Position numbers and translations under genes: made by a program. 64,000 nucleotides of DNA from a bacterium UBA3756 (GTDB lineage: Bacteria; Bacteroidota; Bacteroidia; Bacteroidales; Bacteroidaceae). This document shows, piece after piece, positions 53,675-63,800 of this stretch. Location: assembly GCA_002371695.1 (NCBI GenBank), contig DFGG01000109.1, positions 9,225 to 73,224 on the forward strand, given 5' to 3'. Position 1 is the stretch's first letter. The number at the start of each line of letters is the position of its first letter. The notes under the pieces are model-generated. The model made no database searches. It saw only the letters and a list, made by a program, of their open reading frames with translations, and was not told where the DNA came from.

Positions 53675-54832
53675 ATGAATATGAGAGCAATAATCTTGGT
53701 AATATGTGCCGTCTTTGGCCTCAGCACCACCAGTGCCCAGCAGCGCGAGAAATATGAGTTCATGCGCAACCTGCCGGTCTATGCCGATTCATTGATTGCT
53801 GACCTTGACTACCCGCTGGCCTGGGGCAACAGTGACATCAAAGATTTCAATGCTTGGAAGGCGGCTGCAAGACAGAAAGTGTTCGACTGTATGCTAACAC
53901 CGCCCCCTGCCCCAGAGCATGGCTACGAAGCCAAAATTCTTTTTGAGGAGCAGCGCGATGGCTACAAGGCCCGTAAAATAGAGATTCGTCTGAGCCGTTA
54001 CTATACGGTTCCTGCCTACGTACTCATCCCCGATGGCAAGGGGCCATTTCCCGCTGTCAATATGCTTCACGACCACGGCGGTCATTTCTTTATCGGCAAG
54101 GAGAAGTGTATTTATCCGCTAGCCTGTGAGGATTCCATCGTCATTAAAGATGCTATCGACTGGTCAAAAGGCTACGACGGGCAGTTCTTCGGCGACTATC
54201 TAGCCAAACAAGGCTACGTAGTTTTCTCTGCCGATGCCCCGATGTGGGGTGAGCGTGGACTGAAAGAAGGCATGAAACGTAATCTCTATGATATGATAGC
54301 CGGCAACATGATGATGTACGGCATCAATCTCTCGGCCTATATGACCTATGACGATATCGCCGGAACTGAGTATTTGGCACAAATGCCCGAAGTGGATGCC
54401 AACAACATCGGCTGCACAGGTTGGTCGATGGGCGCTTACCGAACCTGGATGCTGGCAGCACTCTCGGACCGCATCAAGGCGGGTGCTGCCGTGTGCTGGA
54501 TGGTAACTGCCGACGAGCAGATGGGATTCAAATACAACCGCACGGAGAACGGCGGTTTTGCCAACTGTCTGCCAGGACTGCGCCGCTGGTTGGACTATCC
54601 GCACATAGCCAGCATAGCCTGTCCCAAGGCGATGCTATTCATCAATGGCACGCAGGACAAACTATTCCCTGTGGCTGGCGTAGAAAAGGCTTTCCGCACG
54701 ATGCATACCACATGGGAGAGTCAGGGAGCTGCCTCGCAGTTGGAGACAGAACTCTGGGACATGCCCCATAGCTGTGGCAAGAAATCGCAGCAACGTGTAC
54801 TTGAATTCTTCAATAAGCATTTAAAACAATAA
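53675..54832 (+). CDS. Alpha/beta-hydrolase, acetylxylan-esterase / dienelactone-hydrolase type, secreted
   Basis: A 385-residue secreted hydrolase with signal peptide ending near TTSAQ. The nucleophile Ser is in GCTGWSMGAYRTW, the acid Asp in INGTQDKLFPV and the His in DMPHSCGKK, giving a full triad; the oxyanion region is MLHDHGGHFF. It resembles the Abhydrolase_7 group common in Bacteroidota polysaccharide loci. With the GH3 and GH43 genes directly downstream (6 bp to GH3) it probably removes acyl groups from xylan-like hemicellulose. An ATG 6 bp later is an alternative start. Confidence 0.8.
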   Translation: MNMRAIILVICAVFGLSTTSAQQREKYEFMRNLPVYADSLIADLDYPLAWGNSDIKDFNAWKAAARQKVFDCMLTPPPAPEHGYEAKILFEEQRDGYKARKIEIRLSRYYTVPAYVLIPDGKGPFPAVNMLHDHGGHFFIGKEKCIYPLACEDSIVIKDAIDWSKGYDGQFFGDYLAKQGYVVFSADAPMWGERGLKEGMKRNLYDMIAGNMMMYGINLSAYMTYDDIAGTEYLAQMPEVDANNIGCTGWSMGAYRTWMLAALSDRIKAGAAVCWMVTADEQMGFKYNRTENGGFANCLPGLRRWLDYPHIASIACPKAMLFINGTQDKLFPVAGVEKAFRTMHTTWESQGAASQLETELWDMPHSCGKKSQQRVLEFFNKHLKQ

Positions 54833-54838
54833 GAACTC

Positions 54839-57424
54839 ATGCGAACAAAGATTATTTCACTCTTCGTAATGAGCCTCGGCATGCTGCCCGTTAGCGCTCA
54901 ACAATTGCCTTATCAGAACTCTCAGCTCCCTGCTGCACAACGTGCCGACGACCTGCTGAAGCGTCTTACCATCGACGAGAAAGTCAATCTGATGATGGAC
55001 ACCTCGCCTGCCATCCCTCGACTGGGCATACCTCAGTTCCAATGGTGGAACGAGGCGCTGCATGGTGTGGGGCGCAATGGCTTTGCCACCGTATTCCCCA
55101 TCACTATGGCGATGGCAGCCTCGTGGGACGATGCCCTACTGCACCAAGTGTTCACCGCCGTGAGCGACGAGGCCCGCGTGAAAGCACAGCAAGCCAAGCG
55201 TTCGGGCGACATCAAGCGCTATCAGAGTCTGTCGTTCTGGACACCAAACATCAACATCTTCCGCGACCCACGTTGGGGACGCGGACAGGAGACCTATGGT
55301 GAAGACCCCTACCTCACTGCTAAAATGGGACTGGCAGTGGTGCGCGGACTGCAGGGTGTGGGCTACAACGGCGAAGACCTGGGTGTAAGCCCCTATCGCA
55401 AGTTGCTGGCCTGTGCCAAACACTTTGCCGTACACAGCGGCCCGGAATGGAACCGTCATGAGTTTAACATCGAGAACCTGCCAGAACGCGACCTTTGGGA
55501 GACATATCTACCAGCCTTCAAAGCACTGGTGCAGGAAGGAAAGGTGGCCGAGGTGATGTGCGCCTACCAGCGCATAGACGGACAGGCTTGCTGCGCCCAG
55601 ACACGCTACGAACAGCAAATACTGCGTGACGAATGGGGGTTCGACGGACTCATCACCAGCGACTGCGGTGCCATTCGCGACTTTCTGCCCCGCTGGCACC
55701 ATGTAGCTGAGGATGGAGCCGAAGCATCAGCAAAAGCAGTACTGGCTGGCACCGATGTGGAGTGTGGATCAGAATACAAACACCTGCCCGAAGCTGTGCG
55801 GCGCGGCGATATCAAAGAGGCCGATCTGGACCGCAGTCTGCGCCGACTGCTCATAGCCCGTTTTGAGCTTGGCGACTTCGACCCAGACACCATGAATCCT
55901 TGGACAGCCCTCCCCGAAAGTACCATTGCCTCTCCTGAGCATAAACAGCTGGCACTCGACATGGCCCGCAAGAGCATTGTGCTACTTAAGAACAATGGTG
56001 TGCTGCCACTAGCCACCGAGACAACTAATGTGGTGGTGATGGGTCCTAATGCCAATGACTCGGTGATGATGTGGGGTAACTATGCAGGCTATCCCACACA
56101 TACCATCACCGCCCTCGACGGCATCCGCCACTATGTGCCTCAGGCACGCTATATCCCCGGCTGTGCCCTCACACGCAACGAGGTCTATGAGAGCCGCTTT
56201 GGCCTGCTCAAAGACCCGCTCGGCAATAGCGGTATGCAGATTACCTATTGGAACAATACCGAGATGCAAGGCACTCCTGTAACGGTGCAGAACACCCGTC
56301 AGGCCATCAACCTGAGCAATGGTGGGAACACGGTCTTTGCATCTGGCGTAAATCTGGAGAACTGTTCGGCACGACTCGATGCTACCCTTATGGCACAGAC
56401 CGACGAGACACTGCACTTCGCTATCAGCGGCGACGACAAGCTGCGCCTCATCGTGAATGGCGACACGCTCGTGAACATCTGGAAAGGACGCCAGCGTATT
56501 CAAGGAGCCATGCCCCAGCTAGATATCAAAGCGGGGCATCACTACCGCATACAAATCGACTATGTACAGGAAACTGGCTACGGTGCCTTGAACTTCGACA
56601 TCAAGAAGAAGCTCAATCCCACCACTACCGAACTGCTAGCACAGATAGGTCCAGCAGAGACCGTAATATTCGTTGGCGGTATCTCGCCCAGTCTCGAAGG
56701 AGAGGAGATGCGTGTGAACGAACCGGGATTCAAGGGAGGCGACCGCACCAGCATCGAACTGCCACAGGTGCAGCGACAGTTGTTGGCCACGCTCCATCAG
56801 GCTGGCAAGCACGTCATCTTCGTCAACTGCTCCGGCTCTGCTATCGCCATGGTGCCCGAACTTGAGTCGTGCGATGCCATCCTGCAGTGGTGGTATGGTG
56901 GCGAACAGGGAGGCACGGCTCTGGCCGAGGTGCTCTTCGGACAGTATAACCCCAGCGGTAAACTACCTGTCACCTTCTATCGCAGCACCGACGAGCTGCC
57001 CGACTTTCTCGACTATACCATGAAGGGCCGCACCTATCGCTATTTCCAAGGGCAACCGCTTTTCCCCTTCGGTTTCGGGCTTAGTTATACCACCTTCAGT
57101 ATATCAAAACCTGTCTATAAGAATGATAAATTGCAAGTGAAAGTAAGCAATACCGGAAACCGTCATGGACTGGAAACCGTACAGGTCTATATCCGCCGTG
57201 TAGCCGACACAGAGGGGCCACTCAAGTCACTGCGAGCCTACCAGCAAGTACAGCTGGCTCCAGGCGAGACAAAAACCATCAGTATAGCACTGCCCCGCAA
57301 CAGTTTTGAGGGCTGGGATGCCAGCACCAACACTACGTGTGTGGTACCTGGAAAGTATGAAGTAATGGTAGGTCACTCAAGCGCCGACAACGACCTGCAA
57401 AAGATCCTCGTCAGCATCAAGTAA
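54839..57424 (+). CDS. GH3 family beta-glycosidase (xylosidase/glucosidase) with PA14 insert
   Basis: An 861-residue secreted enzyme with signal peptide ending near LPVSAQ. The N-terminal GH3 barrel contains WWNEALHGVGRNG, KHFAVHSGPEWNRH and the nucleophile Asp in GLITSDCGAIRDF. The second alpha/beta domain (VVMGPNANDSVMMWGNYAG) is interrupted by a PA14-type module (about residues 460-600; ITYWNNTEMQGTP, FAISGDDKLRLIVNG). A fibronectin III-like C-terminus follows (VKVSNTGNRHGLETVQVY). The layout matches xylan 1,4-beta-xylosidases of Bacteroidota. It is translated with the esterase upstream and the GH43 25 bp downstream. Confidence 0.92.
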   Translation: MRTKIISLFVMSLGMLPVSAQQLPYQNSQLPAAQRADDLLKRLTIDEKVNLMMDTSPAIPRLGIPQFQWWNEALHGVGRNGFATVFPITMAMAASWDDALLHQVFTAVSDEARVKAQQAKRSGDIKRYQSLSFWTPNINIFRDPRWGRGQETYGEDPYLTAKMGLAVVRGLQGVGYNGEDLGVSPYRKLLACAKHFAVHSGPEWNRHEFNIENLPERDLWETYLPAFKALVQEGKVAEVMCAYQRIDGQACCAQTRYEQQILRDEWGFDGLITSDCGAIRDFLPRWHHVAEDGAEASAKAVLAGTDVECGSEYKHLPEAVRRGDIKEADLDRSLRRLLIARFELGDFDPDTMNPWTALPESTIASPEHKQLALDMARKSIVLLKNNGVLPLATETTNVVVMGPNANDSVMMWGNYAGYPTHTITALDGIRHYVPQARYIPGCALTRNEVYESRFGLLKDPLGNSGMQITYWNNTEMQGTPVTVQNTRQAINLSNGGNTVFASGVNLENCSARLDATLMAQTDETLHFAISGDDKLRLIVNGDTLVNIWKGRQRIQGAMPQLDIKAGHHYRIQIDYVQETGYGALNFDIKKKLNPTTTELLAQIGPAETVIFVGGISPSLEGEEMRVNEPGFKGGDRTSIELPQVQRQLLATLHQAGKHVIFVNCSGSAIAMVPELESCDAILQWWYGGEQGGTALAEVLFGQYNPSGKLPVTFYRSTDELPDFLDYTMKGRTYRYFQGQPLFPFGFGLSYTTFSISKPVYKNDKLQVKVSNTGNRHGLETVQVYIRRVADTEGPLKSLRAYQQVQLAPGETKTISIALPRNSFEGWDASTNTTCVVPGKYEVMVGHSSADNDLQKILVSIK

Positions 57425-57449
57425 ATACCTAAGCAACAAAAATAACGTC

Positions 57450-59108
57450 ATGAACAAAAAACTACTATTAAGCTTATCTCTCATGTCACTGACATTGGCG
57501 GCACAAGCACAATACCGCTCGCAAGTATGGTGCCCCGACAATGGTGATGGCACCTATACCAACCCCGTGATTAATGCCGACTACTCCGACCCCGACGTGT
57601 GTGTAGGGCCCAGCGGCGACGACTACTACCTGACAGCATCGAGCTTTCACTGCACGCCCGGACTGCCCATTCTGCATTCCAAAGACTTGGTGAACTGGCA
57701 GATAGTGGGCTATGCGCTAAAGAACCTCTACACAAGCAACAAGGAGCTGCTGCGCCACTTCGGCAGTAAGCCGCAGCACGGCAATGGCGTGTGGGCCCCC
57801 AGCATCCGCTACCACAACGGACAATACTACATCTACTGGGGCGACCCCGACTTCGGCGTGATGATGGTGAAGACCAAGAACGGTGATCCCGCAGGCGAAT
57901 GGGAAGACCCCATCTGCGTGATTGAGGGACAGGGCTATATCGACACCACTCCACTTTGGGACGAAGACGGGCGTTGTTATCTGGTAAACGGCTGGGCTAA
58001 CTCGCGTAGCAAGTTCGCATCGGTGCTGACGGTCCGCGAGTTGTCGGCAGATGGTACACGTGCTATCGGACAGCCCGTTATCGTGTTCGACGGCAACGGT
58101 ACAGAGAACCGCACCTGCGAAGGTCCAAAGTTCTACAAACGCGATGGCTGGTACTGGATCATGTGTCCGGCCGGCGGTGTGCCAACAGGATTTCAGCTGG
58201 CTATGCGCAGTAAATCGCCCTACGGTCCCTACGAGCACAAGATTGTATTGGCTCAAGGCAAGACCAACATCAACGGCCCTCATCAGGGCGGCTGGATACA
58301 TACAAAATACGGTGAAGACTGGTTCCTTCATTTTCAAGATAAGGAAGCCTATGGTCGCGTAGTTCATCTGAATCCTGTGGACTGGTCTTCAGGCTGGCCC
58401 ATCATGGGCAAGAAGGGCGAGCCACTAACAACCTACAGGAAGCCCAAGTCATCGAGTACGACTATCGTGAATCCCGTTGAGAGCGACGAGTTCAACAAGC
58501 CCACTGTAGGTCTGCAGTGGCAGTGGCACGGCAATTATGACGAGAAATTTGGTGTGCCCACCGCCTTTGGCACCTTCCGCATCTACACCTATAAACTATC
58601 AGAGGGATGGAAAAACTACTGGGAAGTACCCAATATGCTGTTGCAGAAAACACCTGCCGATCACTTCACCGTCACCACAAAGATGCGATTTACCTCAAAG
58701 GCCGATGGACAGATGGGGGGACTCATCATGATGGGGCTCGACTATAGCGCTCTCATGGTGCGCCGGACGGGAAAAACATTCCAGTTGGTACTATTAACTT
58801 GCAAGGCAGCCGACAAGGGCAACTCTCATACAGAGCGAATCATTGCTACGCTGAAGCCGACAGCTGAGGATAAAACAGAGTATAAGCCAGGCATCCACGA
58901 AGATATCTACTTACGCCTGAAGGTGAATGATTCGAAAATGACGTTCGACTGGAGTCTGGATGGCAAAAAGTATCAGGATTGCGGCGACGAGTTCCAGATG
59001 AAGGAAGGCAAATGGATTGGTGCCAAGTTCGGCTTCGTAGCCGTTGAAACCAATCCCAAGTGCGACCGTGGCTGGATAGACGCCGACTGGATAAGAATCA
59101 CAAAATAA
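57450..59108 (+). CDS. GH43 family beta-xylosidase / arabinofuranosidase with C-terminal beta-sandwich
   Basis: A 552-residue secreted enzyme with signal peptide ending near TLAAQAQ. The propeller has the base Asp in ADYSDPDVCVG, the second carboxylate in YIDTTPLWDEDG and the acid Glu in RTCEGPKFYKRDGWY; SSFHCTPGLPILHSKDLVNW is typical of the xylosidase-like GH43 subfamilies. The C-terminal sandwich (about 345-552; FTVTTKMRFTSKADGQMGG, GAKFGFVAVE) completes the usual two-domain form. It is the last gene of the cluster with esterase and GH3. Confidence 0.9.
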   Translation: MNKKLLLSLSLMSLTLAAQAQYRSQVWCPDNGDGTYTNPVINADYSDPDVCVGPSGDDYYLTASSFHCTPGLPILHSKDLVNWQIVGYALKNLYTSNKELLRHFGSKPQHGNGVWAPSIRYHNGQYYIYWGDPDFGVMMVKTKNGDPAGEWEDPICVIEGQGYIDTTPLWDEDGRCYLVNGWANSRSKFASVLTVRELSADGTRAIGQPVIVFDGNGTENRTCEGPKFYKRDGWYWIMCPAGGVPTGFQLAMRSKSPYGPYEHKIVLAQGKTNINGPHQGGWIHTKYGEDWFLHFQDKEAYGRVVHLNPVDWSSGWPIMGKKGEPLTTYRKPKSSSTTIVNPVESDEFNKPTVGLQWQWHGNYDEKFGVPTAFGTFRIYTYKLSEGWKNYWEVPNMLLQKTPADHFTVTTKMRFTSKADGQMGGLIMMGLDYSALMVRRTGKTFQLVLLTCKAADKGNSHTERIIATLKPTAEDKTEYKPGIHEDIYLRLKVNDSKMTFDWSLDGKKYQDCGDEFQMKEGKWIGAKFGFVAVETNPKCDRGWIDADWIRITK

Positions 59109-59139
59109 AAGAGATACTGCCTATGTACTAATACCAGAA

Positions 59140-59619
59140 TTAATCTTTCTCTATCAAGGCAACCGCATAGGCGGAGATGCCTTCTTCACGACCTGTAAAG
59201 CCCAGCTTCTCCGTCGTGGTAGCCTTGATGGAAATATCATCCTCATCACAACCGCAAATCTGTGCCATACAGGCTTTCATAGCGGGGATATGGGGATTCA
59301 TCTTCGGACGTTCGGCACAGATGGTCGCATCGATATTCACCAAACGGTAACCCTTAGTGGCAATCAGTTCAATAGTCTTTTTCAGAATCACCTTACTATC
59401 CATCCCATCAGTAAAGGCTGCGGTATCAGGAAAGTGATAGCCAATATCGCGCATGTTGGCGGCTCCGAGCAGGGCGTCGCAGATGGCATGCAACAGCACG
59501 TCGGCATCGCTGTGGCCCAACAGTCCTTTACTATGTTCAATCTTGATGCCGCCCATCCAAAGATCACGGCCTTCAACTAATTGATGGACATCGTAGCCCA
59601 TCCCTACCCTAATCTTCAT
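59140..59619 (-). CDS. ispF: 2-C-methyl-D-erythritol 2,4-cyclodiphosphate synthase
   Basis: A 159-residue enzyme of the MEP isoprenoid pathway that cyclises CDP-methylerythritol 2-phosphate. Metal ligands are in GYDVHQL and LLGHSDADVLLHAICDAL; further family motifs are IGYHFPDT and IKATTTEKLGFTGREEG. Full length for the family. It lies 29 bp downstream of porV and is probably the last gene of the porU-porV-ispF transcript. Confidence 0.97.
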   Translation of the reverse strand: MKIRVGMGYDVHQLVEGRDLWMGGIKIEHSKGLLGHSDADVLLHAICDALLGAANMRDIGYHFPDTAAFTDGMDSKVILKKTIELIATKGYRLVNIDATICAERPKMNPHIPAMKACMAQICGCDEDDISIKATTTEKLGFTGREEGISAYAVALIEKD

Positions 59620-59648
59620 ATCTAAATTGTTTTACCTTTTTACTTTTT

Positions 59649-60836
59649 TTACCTTTTAAATAGATCCTTAATACCATCCATATCGAAGGCAAGGGTGAAA
59701 CGTAATGTCTGGTCAAGCGGATTGCTTCGGGCTGTAGAGATGACATAGCCCACATCGAGTGAAAAGACACTCATGCGGAAACCACCACCGACCGTGAAAT
59801 ACTTAAGATTACCTTTTGACTCTGCCTGATGGTGATAACCTGCACGCAGCGAGAACTGATCGTGATAGACATACTCCGCACCCACACTCCACTGGATTTC
59901 CTCCAACTCCTCCTTGAAACCTCCTGGCGCATCACTAAAGCTCTTGAATATGCCACTAATAGAACTCACATCACTGTACTCACGACGAACACGATCCTGA
60001 TAATCGCTGTTTGATTCGCCTTCCTTCTGCTTAGGGACGGTCGGTACCAACAGCTTATTAGCATCGGCAGCAATTGAAAAACGGTTATACTCGTCAATGG
60101 GTATCATCAAAGATGTACCTAAGCGCATATTTGCTGGCAGGAACTGGCTCTCGTCATCACCATAGAAGGAGATTTTACTACCGATATTAGAGAGATTCAG
60201 GCCAATACCCAACTGACACTCACGACTACCCATCATCAGATAGTTATTATAGTACATGGCCAGATCTGCAGCAAAGGCTGAAGCAGGCTTCGAGTCCTCG
60301 CTATAGTCATAGCGCAAGTCACTATGAATCCAACGGATAGCTGCTGCCAGTGAGAACTTCTCACTCAACATCAGTGAATAGGCGACGTCGAGCGACATCT
60401 CATAGGGTTTCACTGACATTCCATCATCAGCAAACACCTCACCAAGGGAGAAATAGCGAAGCGAACCGGAGACTGCAGAGTAGTCGCCAATCCGATAATA
60501 GCCTGCAAGATAAGCCAGATCGATGTCATTAACCAATCGACGAAGCCACGGCGTATAGTTCAGAGCAATCCCTGAGCGGCTGATACAGAATGGGTATTTT
60601 GCCGGATTCCAATATTGAGAGTTCACATCAGGATCGGTAGCCACGCCGACATCACCCATACCCGCACCACGGGCATCAGGCGCTATGGTCTGCGAGACAA
60701 CGGCATGCTCAACTGGATTGAACATCACTGTCTTATCATCCTGAGCCGAAACAGTCGCCAAAAAACAGTGAAGTACGAACAGCATCACCGTCATCCTTAC
60801 TGCCATCTGGGATATATGATTTTTCTTACTCATCAT
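59649..60836 (-). CDS. porV: Type IX secretion system outer-membrane protein PorV
   Basis: A 395-residue outer-membrane barrel of the FadL-like group. A signal peptide ends near ATVSAQ, and the segment TIAPDARGAGMGDVGVATDPDVNSQYWNPAKY is the PorV N-terminal signature (quoted region about residues 50-82). Strand-rich sequence continues to LRFTLAFDMDGIKDLF. PorV shuttles cargo carrying the sorting domain from the translocon to the attachment complex with PorU. It is 21 bp downstream of porU, the arrangement known from Porphyromonas. Confidence 0.93.
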   Translation of the reverse strand: MMSKKNHISQMAVRMTVMLFVLHCFLATVSAQDDKTVMFNPVEHAVVSQTIAPDARGAGMGDVGVATDPDVNSQYWNPAKYPFCISRSGIALNYTPWLRRLVNDIDLAYLAGYYRIGDYSAVSGSLRYFSLGEVFADDGMSVKPYEMSLDVAYSLMLSEKFSLAAAIRWIHSDLRYDYSEDSKPASAFAADLAMYYNNYLMMGSRECQLGIGLNLSNIGSKISFYGDDESQFLPANMRLGTSLMIPIDEYNRFSIAADANKLLVPTVPKQKEGESNSDYQDRVRREYSDVSSISGIFKSFSDAPGGFKEELEEIQWSVGAEYVYHDQFSLRAGYHHQAESKGNLKYFTVGGGFRMSVFSLDVGYVISTARSNPLDQTLRFTLAFDMDGIKDLFKR

Positions 60837-60857
60837 TTCTTATAACGTTTATATGGT

Positions 60858-63800
60858 CTAATTATTGCCAAGTATAATCAATTTATTGGCACAAGAGGCA
60901 TTTGTACCCCCATTGCCGGAAAGTTGGATACGGTAGATATAAACACCCGTACGCAGACGACAGCCTCCTCCGATTTTCAGATCCCAATCCACGGTAACCG
61001 TTCCTTCTGTAGGCACAGCAGTACGTACCGTATTCCACAACTGTCGTCCGGACATATCATAAAGATCAATTGTCAGATCCACTTCACTATTGCTACGGTC
61101 ATGTGTAATGATAAACGAGGTTGTGGTCGTTGCTAGATTCTTCGTACAGATAACACTGATTTCACCCTCACCGACATTTCTAGCTACATTAAACGACAAC
61201 TCTGACGTAGATGAATTATTAAGCACATCCCAAGCTCGGAAGAGTAGCTTATGTTGGCCAATAGAGAGCTCTGGTATAGTGAACCCTACAGAACCACTGC
61301 GATAGTCACCGAAGTCATAAGTAAAATCATCATTAAGATTATAGGTCTTCGACAGAAGTCCATCAATTATCAACTCTAAATCATGCCCCACAGAACTGCC
61401 TGATGCATTAATACCACTGTCATCATAGAGTTCTGCTCGGAAATAGGGCGTTGCATTCACAATGCCACCATTGACAAACGACTTTGTGTTAAGATAACAA
61501 TAGATAGACGGACCGATAGAGTCATTGCGGACCTCCGAATTACCATTCAGCACAAAACTGCCGTTCATACCATGTGCTGCCTCTGTACGTTCATCATCGA
61601 CCGCGTAGAGGTTCATCATACCATTTCCTTCCGCGTAACTGATATCCTTAGGAACGGCAAATGTCAGGTTGAACACCCCATTACGGATACGATCAGATCC
61701 CTGATAAATCGTCTTTGTACGGTCTTTATAGACAAACGGCTCATCTGCCCCCTCATCAGACGTATCGTTCAACTGACAGACGATCAGTTCTTCTGCATCA
61801 CGCACAGTTGCTGTAACGACACCATTATAGTCACTTAAGAGGCGTTGCCCATTCTCCACATGTCCACGAACCTTGACCACCGAGCCAGCGGGCAACTTCT
61901 GACTCTCTGCAACAGACAGACCATTGATACTGTCAATTACCACATCCGACTGAGGACAGGCAAGACAAAGTGCAGGATCACCAAGAAGCGTATATTGCAG
62001 CTTGTTCGGTGATGTATCACGGCCCTCACTCACCAAATCACACTTAGCCTGCCGCACCGCTTCACCAATAGCATAGCCCGGTCTCAGCACATAGTCGGTG
62101 AAAGTCAGATTCATCTGCTCATTATAGGTTGCATAGACCGTACGGGTAGTGCCAAAGAAGGCTATGCCACCACCCTGTTTATTGAGCATAACAGTCTCAC
62201 CGATATTGTCTTCCTGCCCATCGAAAGGCATGATGTCACAAGAGGCCGTTATCCAAAGGGGGAGAGCATCAGAGACTGAGGACGAGAAATCGTCGAGTTT
62301 CATGACAAGTTCGTGTGAGAGGGCATAGGCAGCACCATGGCCCGAATAATTCATCATCAGAGCGCCATTTGACATCTGCTGCTTGATCAGACGCGTAACA
62401 TCAGGATAGGAATAGCCCGTTGCAGACGACTCACGTTTGTATGCATCCCAGTATATCTTATTGATCCGATAGCTAGGATGTTCAGTCTCCACAAGTGTTG
62501 CAACCTTGTCAGCCGTAGCCATGTGAGTATTGTTATTACCATCGTCACCCATCATGCAAATAACATTCTGCCATGCACCTGCATGCGTGTTGGCTGCATA
62601 GTCCAAGGTCTTATCCACCAATATAGTCGCTTCCTCCTGAGTACGTACCGGAAAGCGGCCTACAGCCACATCTGGTTTGCCCTGATAAGTTATAATAGTA
62701 CCACTCTGTTGTTGAATCTGTTCTTCATCATCAAGCAAGCAGAAGAAATCGTCGCTCACATAACAGTTCACATGACTGAAAGAGTTCTCGCTTTCATAGC
62801 AGAGTAAGAACTCGTCAGGGTCATACCCCTTCCAGTCAGCACTTAGCATCCGATTATCCCACGCCCCATCACCGAAAAGGAGTAAGAAGCGGGGCATATC
62901 GGCCTCAGTTTCTGCACGGTCGTAGAGCATTTTTAGATAGCGTTTATAGGCAGTTGCGTCCGGTGTGCCACTGGAAAACTCGTTATAAAGTTCATCGGCA
63001 GGCACAATCCTGACACGAAGCCCATCATGTTCTTCATGCCATGCTTTCAGACGCTCAGCCTGAGAAAGAAAAACCTGTGAAGTTGGGATGACAATGATCA
63101 TATCTGCAGGACCGTCTGCATGATAATCCTGATTTGTGATATGATAGAGATATTCCGGTTCAGGAAAGCTTGCTGTCTCCAAATCAGGCATTGGCTTGGG
63201 GGTATTCAGGCGGAAAGAAAGATAGTCCAGGCGCAGATTCGCACCAGAGAGTTGCGTAATCTTAATTGTGTTTTCCGCCTTCAGGCAATTCAGCAGCTGA
63301 AAATCAACTACTGTTTCTGCTGCCTCAGTATAAGTATCTAAAGATACATTGCGTGATATGGTTCCAACCACAGAGTCATTCACGGCAACAGTTGCCTCGA
63401 AACTTCCATCATAGGTAAGCGCCACCGACAAGGTACCAGTAGTGCCACTAGCTGGCAGTCTATAAATCTGTGGTGTTCCCACTTTATAGAGTGTCTTGTC
63501 GAAGAGGTTGCGACCACCATGATACCACGCATAATCATCTACTTCATAGAGGACATGATAGTCGGAAGCTAATGGATAATAGGTAGCAAGAAAATCATCC
63601 TTACTTATATAGAGTGGTGGCTCCTCGGTTTCTGTCAGGAAATAATGGCCATAATTAGAATAAGGATTACGCTGACGGGTAACCGCCTCCGGTGATTCCC
63701 ATGTGACTGAGCCAACCGCATAAAAGAACCTTTTTCCATTAACCAGACAAACAGGCACTTCCTGCAGATCATCAGTCTCCTTCAGATAATCACCAGTTAG